Assembly (NCBI RefSeq): GCF_025790165.1
Contig: NZ_CP094970.1
Span: forward strand, 2,108,001-2,172,000
Source: Solicola gregarius
GTDB lineage: Bacteria > Actinomycetota > Actinomycetes > Propionibacteriales > Nocardioidaceae
Reading direction: 5' to 3'
Length of the DNA: 64,000 nucleotides
Both the position numbers and the translations under genes were made by a program. The notes under the pieces were generated by a model that worked only from the letters and a program-made list of their open reading frames with translations, was not told where the DNA came from and searched no databases. Shown in pieces: positions 17,058-26,089 of the stretch (its first letter is position 1; every line of letters starts with the position of its first letter).

Positions 17058-18110
17058 TCACATGCCGGTGTGTCCGTCGTGGTTCGGTGGATGTCCGGGT
17101 GGCGGGTCGCCGTTCTTCTTGTGCACGTGGAAGAACGTCGACATTCCCATATCGGAGTGGGTCTGGAGGTGACAGTGCAGCATCCAGTGCCCGGGGCCTG
17201 ACATCTCGCCGGCGATCACCTGGAACCCGAAGCTGTCACCCGGGCCGATCGTCTTGTTGTCGATGATCCGGATGTCGTCGGCCCAGGGCACGTCGCTGAT
17301 CACCCCGGTACGGGTGTCGGCCCAGTTGTGGCCGTGCAGGTGCCAGGTGTGCAACTCACTGCCGAGCGCGAGGTTCACGAACTCGATCCGCTCACCCTGG
17401 TTGGCGACGATGCTGGTGTTGCTGCGCTTCGGGTTCTCCATGTCGTACGTGTCGGTGTCGGGGTAGCGCCGGCCGTTCAGCGTCATACCGTCACCCATCG
17501 CGGTCACGTACGTGTGCTTGGGCAGGGGATCGGACTTGCGGCGTACGATCAGCGCGCCGTACAGCCCGGCGTTGAGACCGGCCGTGCCGTGGGCGGTGCC
17601 GACCATGTGGTCGTGGTACCACCAGTAGCCCGCCGTCCCCGCGATGCCGCGCTTGCGTGCCGGCGGCCGCGCGTACCAGATGTACGTGCGCTTCTTGCCC
17701 GGCGCGACGTACGAGTTGCTGTGCAGGGTGCCGTCAGATGTGCGGTTGTAGCGCACCCCGTGCGGATGGAGCGAGACACCGAGCGGAATCTCCTTGTCGG
17801 TACGCAGCTTCTGCAGGGTCTCCTTGGAGACCTCGTTGTGCAACGTGATCGCGATGCACTCACCTTCGAGCATCTCGATCGTGGGGCCCGGGTACGAAGC
17901 CTTGTCGGGATCGTGTCCGTAGCCGAGCCGCACCTCGTCGTCGTACGCGGGCAGCTCGACCGCGTACAGCTGGAGATGACGGGTGGGCTGGGGGAAACCT
18001 GCGGGCACGTCGTCGGCGAGCGCCGACTCGACGCCGGACAGCCCGGTCATGCCGGCCGCGACCGGTACGGCGGACAGGCCGCGTAGAAGGGTACGGCGTT
18101 CGATCGTCAT
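17058..18110 (-). CDS. Secreted two-domain multicopper oxidase (small laccase type)
   Basis: The 350-residue protein has a twin-arginine signal (ERRTLLRGLSAVPVAAGM), so it is probably exported folded with copper. Two cupredoxin domains carry all four copper motifs: SLHPHG, WWYHDH, TWHLHGHNW and MLHCHLQTHSDMGM, the last giving the type 1 copper Cys, His and Met. Length matches the two-domain laccases of Streptomyces, which work as trimers and oxidise phenols or metals while reducing oxygen to water. GAGGAG lies 10 bases upstream of the ATG. It is the last gene of a minus-strand unit behind a secreted cupredoxin and a secreted propeller protein, which suggests it accepts electrons from them. 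The C-terminus is Pro/His-rich. Confidence 0.9.
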   Translation of the reverse strand: MTIERRTLLRGLSAVPVAAGMTGLSGVESALADDVPAGFPQPTRHLQLYAVELPAYDDEVRLGYGHDPDKASYPGPTIEMLEGECIAITLHNEVSKETLQKLRTDKEIPLGVSLHPHGVRYNRTSDGTLHSNSYVAPGKKRTYIWYARPPARKRGIAGTAGYWWYHDHMVGTAHGTAGLNAGLYGALIVRRKSDPLPKHTYVTAMGDGMTLNGRRYPDTDTYDMENPKRSNTSIVANQGERIEFVNLALGSELHTWHLHGHNWADTRTGVISDVPWADDIRIIDNKTIGPGDSFGFQVIAGEMSGPGHWMLHCHLQTHSDMGMSTFFHVHKKNGDPPPGHPPNHDGHTGM

Positions 18111-18195
18111 CGGGGATCCTGCTCCTCACGTCGATGGATGCTGCAATGAGCGCCGCGCGATGCGTCGGCATTCTCGGCGTTGCGCCAGGCGCATG

Positions 18196-19818
18196 TCATC
18201 GCTTACGGGCACCGTCCTTACCTACATCGGACCGCTTCGCGGCGCGGATGATCTTCGTACGTTCACCGGCGCTCACGGTGCCTTCCTCTACGAGATCGGC
18301 AAGCGTGCGTCGCGCGTGGGCGACGAAGCCAGCGTGGGTCGACCAACGCGCCTCGTCGTGGATCCGATCGTCGACGGTGCAGCCGCCTCCCGCATCGCGG
18401 TTGCGAACCCCACTGTTGACGCTGCCCATCACGACCGTCGGGCTCGGGTCGGGCTCGGCGCAGACGGGCTCCTCCGGGGGTGCCGAGACGATCGTGAACG
18501 TCACGCGCTTGGCGTCCGACGTGTTGCCGGCAGCGTCGGTCGCTCGGTAGTCGACGGCGTGGTCGCCCTCGTCCTCGACCTTGACCGGCTCCTCGTACGC
18601 CTGCCATTCGCCGTCGTCGAGCTTGTACTCGATCTTGTCGACGCCCGAGCCGTCGTCGGTCGCGTCGACCTTGACGGTCACCGGGCCGATGTAGTTCCAG
18701 TCGGCGCCCTGGCTTCCCTGCACCGCGGCGGTGGCCGTCGGAGCCTCGGTGTCGTCGTCGGGCCCTTCGACCACGGTGAACTTCTTCTGCACCGCGTCGG
18801 AGGCGTTGCCGGCCTTGTCGGTCGCCCTGGCCTGCACCGTGTGGTCGCCGACCTTGTTCACCTTGACCGCATCGGCGTACGCCTGCCATTCGCCGTCGTC
18901 GAGCTTGTACTCGACCGTGTCGACACCGGACTCGCTGTCGGTCGCGTCGACCATCAGCTCGGCGGATCCGACGTACGCACCGTCGTTGTTGGTGTCACCG
19001 TGCAGCATCAGGCTGACCTCGGGCGGTGCGGTGTCATTACCGTCGTCCTTGACCACCTTGAACTGTTTGGAGCCCTCCTCGGACTTGTTGCCGGCGCCGT
19101 CGGTCGCGCGGTAGCCGATGGTGTGGTCGCCGACCTTGTCGACGACGACCGGATCGGAGTACGCCTTCCAGCCGAGGTCGTCGACCTGGTACTCGACCTT
19201 GTCGACGCCCGATCCGCCCTCGTCGGTTGCGGTCACGGAGATCTTCGCCTGACCGATGAAGGCGCCGGCGTCGTTCTTCTCGCCCTCGATCTTGGCGTTC
19301 GCGACGGGCGGCGTGGTGTCGTCGCCGGGATCGCCACCACCGGTCACCTTGAGCTCGCCGACCATCTGACCGTGTCCGGGAATCGTGCAGTGGAACCGGT
19401 AGGTGCCCTTGGTGAGCGTGACGTCGACAGACCATTTGCCGTTGTTCTCGTCATCGGGGTACGCCAGGATGTCGAGGTCGACATCGTGGTTGTATCCCTC
19501 GGTCGTGGTGTCGAACGTCAGCGTGTGCTGCATTCCGCTGGTGTTGCCGGTCGCCTTGCTGTTCTCGAACACGATGGTCGTCGGCCCGGCCTCGGCCTCG
19601 GTTGGCGCCGACTTGTACGCCGTCGTGCTGTTGTCGGCCGTCCAGGTGAGCGTCTGTGCCGCCTGCGCGGTCGCGGGCTCCGGCTCGCTGACCGCGGGCC
19701 GATCGTCGTCGCGGCCCGCGGCGTACGCACCGCTGCCCGCGAAGGCGAGCATTCCGAGTACGAGCGCCAGCGCCGCAAGGATGCCTATCGGGCGTGCGTT
19801 GTCTATTGATCTGCGCAT
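18196..19818 (-). CDS. Secreted cupredoxin with three Ig-like repeats and a C-terminal module
   Basis: The 540-residue protein has a Sec signal peptide ending near GAYAAG. A plastocyanin-like domain follows (about 50-160) with copper ligands in MQHTLTF and FHCTIPGHGQM. Three repeats of about 97 residues come next, each with a signature like GVDTVEYKLDDGEWQAY then GDHTVQARATDKAGN, as in bacterial Ig-like repeats of cell-surface proteins. The last 75 residues (from about 460) contain GGGCTVDD, then W..H..FV and RAAKRSDVG, a module shared with the neighbouring 1,208-residue protein. It lies 22 bp after that gene with GGAGAGGA upstream, so they are co-transcribed. It may be a surface-held electron carrier between a sugar oxidase and the multicopper oxidase; that link is inferred. 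Confidence 0.82.
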   Translation of the reverse strand: MRRSIDNARPIGILAALALVLGMLAFAGSGAYAAGRDDDRPAVSEPEPATAQAAQTLTWTADNSTTAYKSAPTEAEAGPTTIVFENSKATGNTSGMQHTLTFDTTTEGYNHDVDLDILAYPDDENNGKWSVDVTLTKGTYRFHCTIPGHGQMVGELKVTGGGDPGDDTTPPVANAKIEGEKNDAGAFIGQAKISVTATDEGGSGVDKVEYQVDDLGWKAYSDPVVVDKVGDHTIGYRATDGAGNKSEEGSKQFKVVKDDGNDTAPPEVSLMLHGDTNNDGAYVGSAELMVDATDSESGVDTVEYKLDDGEWQAYADAVKVNKVGDHTVQARATDKAGNASDAVQKKFTVVEGPDDDTEAPTATAAVQGSQGADWNYIGPVTVKVDATDDGSGVDKIEYKLDDGEWQAYEEPVKVEDEGDHAVDYRATDAAGNTSDAKRVTFTIVSAPPEEPVCAEPDPSPTVVMGSVNSGVRNRDAGGGCTVDDRIHDEARWSTHAGFVAHARRTLADLVEEGTVSAGERTKIIRAAKRSDVGKDGARKR

Positions 19819-19840
19819 GGCAAGTCCTCTCCACGCCGCG

Positions 19841-22800
19841 TCAGCGACGCTGCACCCGGATGTTGCGGAACTCGATCAGGTCGTTGTCGCTGTGGTTCTG
19901 CAGACCGACATAGCCGGATGCGAACTGACGGAGATCAGTCGGTGGGTCACCCTCGCGCGAGGACTCCTTGCCAGGAGCGTTGGTGAACCGGTTGATCACC
20001 ACGCCGTTGCGGATGATCGTGTACTTCTGGCCGACGACGCGAATCTCGTAGTCGTTCCACACCTTCTTGTCCGTCGGCTGCGCGCCGTCGATGTCGATGG
20101 AGTCGAAGTTGTAGACGGATCCGGTCTTCTGTTGCTCGCCTTCATCGCTCTGGGGTCCGTCGAAGATCTGGATCTCCTGACCGCAGTAGATCGCCACCCA
20201 TGCGGGTGAGTCCTTGGCCGAGCCGACCGTGCCGCAGCTACCCTCAGGTCGGTCTTCGACCGGCGTACGGATGTCGGGGAAGCGTACGAACACGCCGCTG
20301 TTGGCGCGGTAGCCCTCCGGCGCCATGTCTCGGAACTGCAGCCGAAGCGAGAAGTCACCGTACGGCTTGGTGTACCAGAGCATGCCCAGGCCACCGGACG
20401 AGCGGATGTTTCCTTGCTTCGTACGCGTGAATTTGCCACTGGGCGCCTGCTTCCAGCCCTTCAGCGACGCGGCCGTGCCGTCGAAGATGGGCGTGTACGG
20501 TGCGGCCTCGCCGACGTCGGACGAGGCAGCGGCGCGCTCGATCGCGTACTGCTCGTTGTCGTTGAGGGGACCGTCGTCGGCCATCCGCTGCGCCACGTCC
20601 TTGACGTACGTAACGAACGCATCGTGCGATCCCCACGTGCCTTCGTCGTCGATCACGTCGTTGACGGTGCACCCGCCACCGACGCTGTCATTGGCGACGC
20701 CGGTGTCGCTGCCGAGGAACCGAACGGTCGGCCGCGCATCCGGTGCCGGGCAGGAGACCTTGACCTCCTGCTCGACGGTCGCCTTCTCGCCGTCGGCGTA
20801 CGTCACGGTCAGCTTCGCCGTGAACGAGCCGCCCTTGGTGTACGTGTGGGCGGGGCTCATCGCTTTCGACGTGGTGCCGTCGCCGAAGTTCCAGTTCCAC
20901 TTGACGCCTCCGGCCTGCTGCCCGGAGAACTTGATGCGTGTCGGCGTGCCCTGCGACGTCGGCTTCGCCGTCACACCGGCCGCCTCGGACGAGGGTGCCT
21001 CTCCGGGTACGAGCCCAGCCTTGGTCGGCGCGGGCGTCGCCGGGCCACCGTGGTAGCTGATCCGGATCAGCTTCTGGTTCTCATGCAGGCTGAAGAAGCC
21101 GCCTCCGTAGTCGAGCATGTACAGCGCACCGTCGGAGCCGAACTTGGCGTCCATCCAGCTCATCAGCTGATCGTCGTCCGTGCCCGGGGGAATGATCGAG
21201 CGCAGATCCTCGGCGAACGCCGGCGGCCCTTGCTGCGGAACCGTGCCCGGATCCATCGTCGCCGCGATCCGGTTGTTCGCGTTGGACTGGTCGCCGATCA
21301 GCCACTTGTCCTCCCAGTACTTCGGCCACGAGACCTTACTGCCCTCGTCGACCTCGGACTGGTGGAACGTCGGACCCGACATCACTGCCTGGCCGCCGCC
21401 CTTGAGGTACGGCTCGGTGTACGTCTCGTCCTCGATCTTGTAGGTGGGGATGCCGTTCGGGCGCTTCGGGTACGTGACCCCGCCGCCCTGAGGTGAGTAC
21501 CAGATCGAGTTGGTGCGCGCGTCCGGGATATCCGTGAGCCCGGTGTTGCGCGGCGACGTGTTCTTCAGGTTGTCGCAGTCGTACCAGCCGGCGGGCTTCG
21601 TCGCGTCCTCGTTGCTGCGGTCGCGGTACGGCTGCCGGTTGCCCATGCAGTACGGCCAGCCCTGGTTGCCCGCCGAGGTGATCACGGTCGCCGTCTCGTA
21701 CTTCGCCGGACCCCACTTCGGGCTCGGTTCGGACGCATCGGGCCCGACCCAGCCGGCGGTCAACCAGTCCGTCTCGCTGTCGATCTGCAGCCGGGCGATG
21801 TTGCGTACGCCCATCACGTAGATCTCCGGGCGTGCCTTGTCGCCGCCGCCCTCGTCACCGGTGAACAGGTTGCCCGCAGGGACCGAGTACGTTCCGTCGT
21901 CCTCCGGGTGGATCCGGATGATCTTGCCGTTCAGGCTGTTGGTGTTGCCCGACGTACGACGGGCGTCCTGGAACGAGATGCCCTTGTAGTCCTCGGTCCA
22001 GTTGTTACCCGAGTAGCCGTCGGAGCCGCCGGAGGAGTTGTTGTCGCCCGAGCCGACGTACAGGTTGCCCTCGTCGTCGAACGCCATGCCGCCGCCCGCG
22101 TGACAGCAGCTGTGGATCTGAGCCGTCCAGTGCAGGAGATCCTTGCGGGTCGACTGGTCGATCGTGTTCTTCTCCGGGTCGTACGTGAACCTCGAGATCG
22201 TCCGCTCACCGGTCCGCTTGTCGCGGTCGATGGACTCGTGCGGCATCCAGTAGACGTACAGGTAGTTGTTCTCCGCGAAGTCGGGGTCGGCGACGATGCC
22301 GAGGAGGCCCTCCTCGTTCTTCACCAACTCGTCGCCACTGCCGCGGTTGCCCATCACGTCGAGCGTCGTGAGCAGCTTGACGTCGCCGGACTCCGGGTCG
22401 TACCGGTGGATGGTCCCGCAGCCGAGGCCGACGTCGGGGTTGTCCCACTCGACGATGGGTCCGCTCGGGCAGGCGGCCTTGCCGACGTAGAAGATGTCGC
22501 CGCCGGGCGCGACGGTCAGACCGTGCGGTTCGCCGATCTGGTCGAGCTCGCCCTCCTTGTTCTGCGCGGTGAGCTTCTCGACCTTGTAGTTCGAGGCGAT
22601 CGTCGCCTGGCAGTCGCCGCGCACCATTCCGGACGTCCACTGGATCGCGCCGAGCAGGTGCTTGCGGAACTGGTCGTCGCCGTACGCGCCGGCGGTCGCG
22701 CCCATGCCGGTGTAGAACGAGCGGCCGCCCTGGTAGTCGCGGCACCAGGACATGGGATGGAACGGCCCGTTGCCCGAGTCGCCGGGCTGGTAGGTCCGCT

Positions 22801-23467
22801 CCTCGACCTGGGCGACGGTGTGCACCTTGCCGGTCGGGTTCTGCTCCCAGTTCGGCCAGCGTCCGGTGTGCTCGAACGTCAACGGCAGGTCGCGGGTGGC
22901 GGGATGCTGTCGATCGAGTACGTCGACCGTCGCCTGCTGCGCCTTGAACGGGCTGTCGGTCGGTCGGGCGCCGATCAGGCCCGTGAACCAGTCAGAGCCC
23001 GGCTTGACCTTGGCGGCGTCGTGGATGCCGAGGAAGCCGCCGCCGGCCCGGACGTACCTCTGCAGGTTCTTGGTCTGCGCAGCGTTGAGCTCGGAGCCCT
23101 CGCTGGCCAGGAACACGATCGAGCGGAACCGGCCGGGCGACGCGAACACCGCCGGGTCGATCGACACCTCGACCCGGAAGCCGTTCTCGGCTCCGAGTTC
23201 GCGGATCGTCTTGGTCGCGCGTTTGACCGCGTCGTCCTGCCGTGGCGCCGGGCCGTGGAACACCAGCACCTTCGGCTTGGCCGCGGGGGCCGCTGCCGCG
23301 GCCGTTGCGGGCTGATTGGCGGCGTTGGCCGGCGGCGGCGCGCTGGCGCCTGTCGGTGCCGTGAGGGACAACGCGATGGTGCCGACCACGGCCGCCGCCG
23401 TCGCGATTACGCGACGCGCAACGGGGAATCGTAGAGGGCGGGGGGAGTTCGACGGATCGGTACGCAC
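19841..23467 (-). CDS. Secreted ThuA - PQQ-type propeller - PKD - DUF1080 protein, 1,208 residues
   Basis: A GTG start with GGAAGGA upstream opens a long signal sequence and an Ala/Pro linker. Domains in order: ThuA-like (about 65-280; KVLVFHGP, then GGGFLGIHDA); a sorbosone/glucose-dehydrogenase-like propeller (about 300-800; PHGLTVAPGGDIFYVG, GLLGIVADPDF, HSCCHAGGGMAFDDEGNLYVGSGDN); a PKD domain (about 822-905; WNWNFGDGTTSK); a roughly 80-residue module with GGGCTVND and SDVG; and DUF1080 (about 995-1208; IFDGTAASLKGW, GYVGLQNHSDND). ThuA and DUF1080 are both linked to keto-sugar metabolism. All parts would be outside the cell. It starts the operon with the cupredoxin and multicopper oxidase genes, consistent with an extracellular oxidation pathway. 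The substrate is unknown. Confidence 0.85.
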   Translation of the reverse strand: MRTDPSNSPRPLRFPVARRVIATAAAVVGTIALSLTAPTGASAPPPANAANQPATAAAAAPAAKPKVLVFHGPAPRQDDAVKRATKTIRELGAENGFRVEVSIDPAVFASPGRFRSIVFLASEGSELNAAQTKNLQRYVRAGGGFLGIHDAAKVKPGSDWFTGLIGARPTDSPFKAQQATVDVLDRQHPATRDLPLTFEHTGRWPNWEQNPTGKVHTVAQVEERTYQPGDSGNGPFHPMSWCRDYQGGRSFYTGMGATAGAYGDDQFRKHLLGAIQWTSGMVRGDCQATIASNYKVEKLTAQNKEGELDQIGEPHGLTVAPGGDIFYVGKAACPSGPIVEWDNPDVGLGCGTIHRYDPESGDVKLLTTLDVMGNRGSGDELVKNEEGLLGIVADPDFAENNYLYVYWMPHESIDRDKRTGERTISRFTYDPEKNTIDQSTRKDLLHWTAQIHSCCHAGGGMAFDDEGNLYVGSGDNNSSGGSDGYSGNNWTEDYKGISFQDARRTSGNTNSLNGKIIRIHPEDDGTYSVPAGNLFTGDEGGGDKARPEIYVMGVRNIARLQIDSETDWLTAGWVGPDASEPSPKWGPAKYETATVITSAGNQGWPYCMGNRQPYRDRSNEDATKPAGWYDCDNLKNTSPRNTGLTDIPDARTNSIWYSPQGGGVTYPKRPNGIPTYKIEDETYTEPYLKGGGQAVMSGPTFHQSEVDEGSKVSWPKYWEDKWLIGDQSNANNRIAATMDPGTVPQQGPPAFAEDLRSIIPPGTDDDQLMSWMDAKFGSDGALYMLDYGGGFFSLHENQKLIRISYHGGPATPAPTKAGLVPGEAPSSEAAGVTAKPTSQGTPTRIKFSGQQAGGVKWNWNFGDGTTSKAMSPAHTYTKGGSFTAKLTVTYADGEKATVEQEVKVSCPAPDARPTVRFLGSDTGVANDSVGGGCTVNDVIDDEGTWGSHDAFVTYVKDVAQRMADDGPLNDNEQYAIERAAASSDVGEAAPYTPIFDGTAASLKGWKQAPSGKFTRTKQGNIRSSGGLGMLWYTKPYGDFSLRLQFRDMAPEGYRANSGVFVRFPDIRTPVEDRPEGSCGTVGSAKDSPAWVAIYCGQEIQIFDGPQSDEGEQQKTGSVYNFDSIDIDGAQPTDKKVWNDYEIRVVGQKYTIIRNGVVINRFTNAPGKESSREGDPPTDLRQFASGYVGLQNHSDNDLIEFRNIRVQRR

Positions 23468-23621
23468 GTGTGTCGTCCTTCCGGATGGTGGAAAGTTTTG
23501 CCTCCGCTTCGGATGTAACTTAGATCACTTCGTACGCCAAAGGCAATACTAAGATCTGCCTCTCGTCGTACTTTTGTCGGTTCGCCGACAGAAAGGGCGC
23601 GAGCGTTCGAGGCATAAATGC

Positions 23622-23681
23622 GCCGAGGTACGTCCTCCGGGCAATAGCGGGTGCGCTATCGGCAGGAGGACGTACCTCGGC
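23622..23681 (-). terminator. Long nested hairpin ending the ebo-region operon
   Basis: GCCGAGGTACGTCCTCC (23622-23638) pairs perfectly with GGAGGACGTACCTCGGC (23665-23681). The 26-base loop contains a second stem, ATAGCG with CGCTAT. It lies 18 bp beyond the stop of the Tat-exported TIM-barrel gene on the minus strand and separates that operon from the 19841-23467 gene. Confidence 0.65.
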
Positions 23682-23698
23682 GGCTGGTGGACGCGGGG

Positions 23699-24652
23699 TC
23701 AGAAGCGGACGGTACGCAGGTACTCGTAGCCGACCTCGGTCGTCTGACGCGGCGTTACGTTGGGCTCGTCGTTCTCCATGATGTACTCCTCGACCCGGTG
23801 GTTGTCGAAGATCCTGGGGAAGTCGAGGTTGCCGGTGCCGAGGTCGCACATCTTGCCGGTGTCGGGGTTGCGGTCCTTCACGTGGTACTGGCGCACCTTG
23901 AGCGGGGCGGCATTGATGTGCTCGTTGACGTAGCCCTCGATGTCGTCGCCGGCGTCACCGCTCTCGACGCCACCGGTCGCGATCCAGTACAGGTCGACCT
24001 CGAGGTGGACGAGCACCGGATCGAGCTCGGCCATGAAGATGTCCCACGGCCGCTCGCCATTGCTCAGCGGCAGGAACTCGTGCGAGTGGTTGTGGTAGCC
24101 GTACCGCAGTCCCGCACGCCGTGCGGCCGCCGCCTCGCTGTTCATGTGCCAGGCGAACTGCTTCCACTCATCGGGATTGTCCGAGTTCAGGTACGGGACC
24201 ACGAGGTAGTCCTGTCCCATCGTGTTGGCGTTCTCCAGCTTCACTTCGAGCTCGTCGCGCGTTGCTGAAAGACCGTCGTGGCTCGAGGTCGTGTGCACCC
24301 CGACCCGATTGTGGAAACGCCGCAGCTCCTTCGCCGTCCGGCCGTAGTAGCCGGCCTGCTCGACCCGGCGGTATCCGGCGTCGGCGACGTACCGCAGTGA
24401 CTTGTCGTAGTTCTTCTCGAGGTCGGCGCGGATCGAGTACAGCTGGATGCTGATCAGGCCGGGAGGTACGCGCCGGTGCCCCTTGCGTGCCCTGTCGGCT
24501 GCCGGCTCGGCGGACGCGGGACCCGCCGAGGCGAATCCGAATGCGCCGACGGCGGCCGTGCCGAGTGCGCCTGCGAGTAGGCCGCGCCGTCCGATGCCGG
24601 TTCGTTCCTTGGCCGCGTCGAGCGCGGCATGACCGTCGTATCCGTAACACAT
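23699..24652 (-). CDS. Tat-exported sugar phosphate isomerase/epimerase-like protein
   Basis: The ATG at 24652 has GGAGGGA seven bases upstream, and an ATG at 24667 would overlap that site, so 24652 is preferred (317 residues). A twin-arginine signal (IGRRGLLAGALGTAAVG) precedes a TIM barrel with ISIQLYSIRADLEKNYDKSL, metal-site candidates YGYHNHSHEF and VHLEVDLYW, and YHVKDRN. Most barrels of this family are cytoplasmic; secreted Tat forms are often paired with DUF1080 and propeller proteins in glycoside loci. The first residues (MCYGYDGH) include a cysteine and are unusual before a Tat motif. It lies 54 bp after the eboF-like gene and before a strong hairpin, so it is probably the last gene of that operon. 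Confidence 0.85.
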   Translation of the reverse strand: MCYGYDGHAALDAAKERTGIGRRGLLAGALGTAAVGAFGFASAGPASAEPAADRARKGHRRVPPGLISIQLYSIRADLEKNYDKSLRYVADAGYRRVEQAGYYGRTAKELRRFHNRVGVHTTSSHDGLSATRDELEVKLENANTMGQDYLVVPYLNSDNPDEWKQFAWHMNSEAAAARRAGLRYGYHNHSHEFLPLSNGERPWDIFMAELDPVLVHLEVDLYWIATGGVESGDAGDDIEGYVNEHINAAPLKVRQYHVKDRNPDTGKMCDLGTGNLDFPRIFDNHRVEEYIMENDEPNVTPRQTTEVGYEYLRTVRF

Positions 24653-24706
24653 GCGGGTTCCCTCCATGGGTGTGCTGCTAGGTCGAGTTGCTGTAGGTGT
24701 TGTCGG

Positions 24707-26089
24707 TCAGGCTTCTTCCGGGCTTGGAACTCCCGCCATCTCCAGGAGCAGGTCGCGGACCTGCGTCGCACCGATCCGCGTACGTGACGTCCCGGCGTCG
24801 TTGCACAGCAGCATCGGGCCGTTGTCGTCGTCCGCCGGCAGGCGTCCGTGCGTACCGCGCACCGGCGCCGGGTCGAGCGGGACGACCTTCATCGCGTATC
24901 GAAGGCCCGCCTTCTTCCGGGCCAGCGTCAGGGCCGCCTTCGCCTTCACCGCACGGTCGTCGGGGTCGAAGAACAGCTCGGCCGGGTCGTATCCCGGCTT
25001 GCGATGGATCTCGACCCCGCGCGCGAAGTCGGGTGCGCGAGAGTCGTCGTACCAGTAGTAGTACGTGAACCACGCCGTTGGATCGGCGACGAGGACGAGG
25101 TCACCCGCCCGCTCATGGTCGAGCTCGTACGATGCCTGCTGCGCGCGATCGAGCACGAGGTCGACGCCGCCGAGCTCCTCACACAGCTTCTGCACACGGG
25201 TCAGGTCGGCAGGATCGTTGACGTAGACGTGCGCCACCTGGTGGTCGGCGACCGCGAAGGCGCGAGACGCCCACGGGTCGAGGTACTCCATACCGTCTTG
25301 GGTGTAGACCTCGAGCAGCCCCTCACGTCGCAGCATCCGGTTCACGTCGACCGGGCGGTCGGCGTTCGTGATGCCGTACTCCGAGAGGACGACCGTGGTA
25401 GCTCCGAGCGCATCGGCGTCGTCGAGCAGCGGAGTGATCGCGGCGTCCACGTCGCGAGCGGCGGCCCGGGCCTGGGCCGAGTCGGGACCGTACCGCTGCA
25501 GGTCGTAGTCCAGGTGCGGAATGTAGGTGAGCGTCAGGTCCGCCCGCGGCAGCAGCCGACGGGCGGCGCCGACGATCCACTCGCTGGAGCGGATCGTCGC
25601 GGTCGGACCCCAGTACTGGAACAGCGGGAACTCACCCAGTGCCCCGGTCAGCTCGTCGTGCAGCTCCGGCGGCCGGGTGTAGCAGTCGGGCGCCTTCTTG
25701 CCGTCGGCGTAGTAGATCGGGCGCGGCGTGACCGTCCAGTCCGTCGTCGCGCCCATCGCGTACCACCAGCAGACGTTGGCGACTCGGTATCCGGGCCGAT
25801 GACGTCGGATGGTCTCCCACACCTTCTCGCCTTGAACCAGGCGGTTGTGCTGTCGCCAGAGGAAGATCTCGCCGAGGTCGCGGAAGTACCAGCCGTTGCC
25901 GACGGCGCCATGATCACGCGGTGGCGTGCCGGTCAGGATCGTCGATTGCACCGAGCACGTCACGGCCGGGAGCACGGTGTCCATCGGCGCCTGCCAGCCG
26001 TCGCCGGCGAGGCGGCGTAACCGCGGCATGTGCTCCAGCAGCCGTGGCGTCAGGCCGACCAGATCGATCACCAGCAGCTTTCCACTCAT
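24707..26089 (-). CDS. eboF: EboF-like alkaline phosphatase superfamily protein
   Basis: This 460-residue protein belongs to the nucleotide pyrophosphatase/phosphodiesterase branch of the alkaline phosphatase superfamily. It starts KLLVIDLVGLTPRLLEHMP with a metal-binding aspartate, has the nucleophile threonine in PAVTCSVQST, and further metal ligands in YIPHLDYDLQRYG, VVLSEYGI and VADHQVAHV. There is no signal peptide, so it is cytoplasmic. In ebo clusters EboF is of this type and is thought to hydrolyse a phosphodiester or phosphate of an unknown metabolite. Its ATG overlaps the EboE stop by 4 bp. It follows the family pattern in length and motifs, and the assignment is strengthened by neighbours eboE, eboB, eboA and eboC. 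Confidence 0.82.
   Translation of the reverse strand: MSGKLLVIDLVGLTPRLLEHMPRLRRLAGDGWQAPMDTVLPAVTCSVQSTILTGTPPRDHGAVGNGWYFRDLGEIFLWRQHNRLVQGEKVWETIRRHRPGYRVANVCWWYAMGATTDWTVTPRPIYYADGKKAPDCYTRPPELHDELTGALGEFPLFQYWGPTATIRSSEWIVGAARRLLPRADLTLTYIPHLDYDLQRYGPDSAQARAAARDVDAAITPLLDDADALGATTVVLSEYGITNADRPVDVNRMLRREGLLEVYTQDGMEYLDPWASRAFAVADHQVAHVYVNDPADLTRVQKLCEELGGVDLVLDRAQQASYELDHERAGDLVLVADPTAWFTYYYWYDDSRAPDFARGVEIHRKPGYDPAELFFDPDDRAVKAKAALTLARKKAGLRYAMKVVPLDPAPVRGTHGRLPADDDNGPMLLCNDAGTSRTRIGATQVRDLLLEMAGVPSPEEA

Noticed and set aside
21908-23434. A 508-codon plus-strand frame opposite the ThuA/propeller gene
   Set aside because: Composition is typical antisense Val/Arg/Asp-rich sequence without any recognisable motif.
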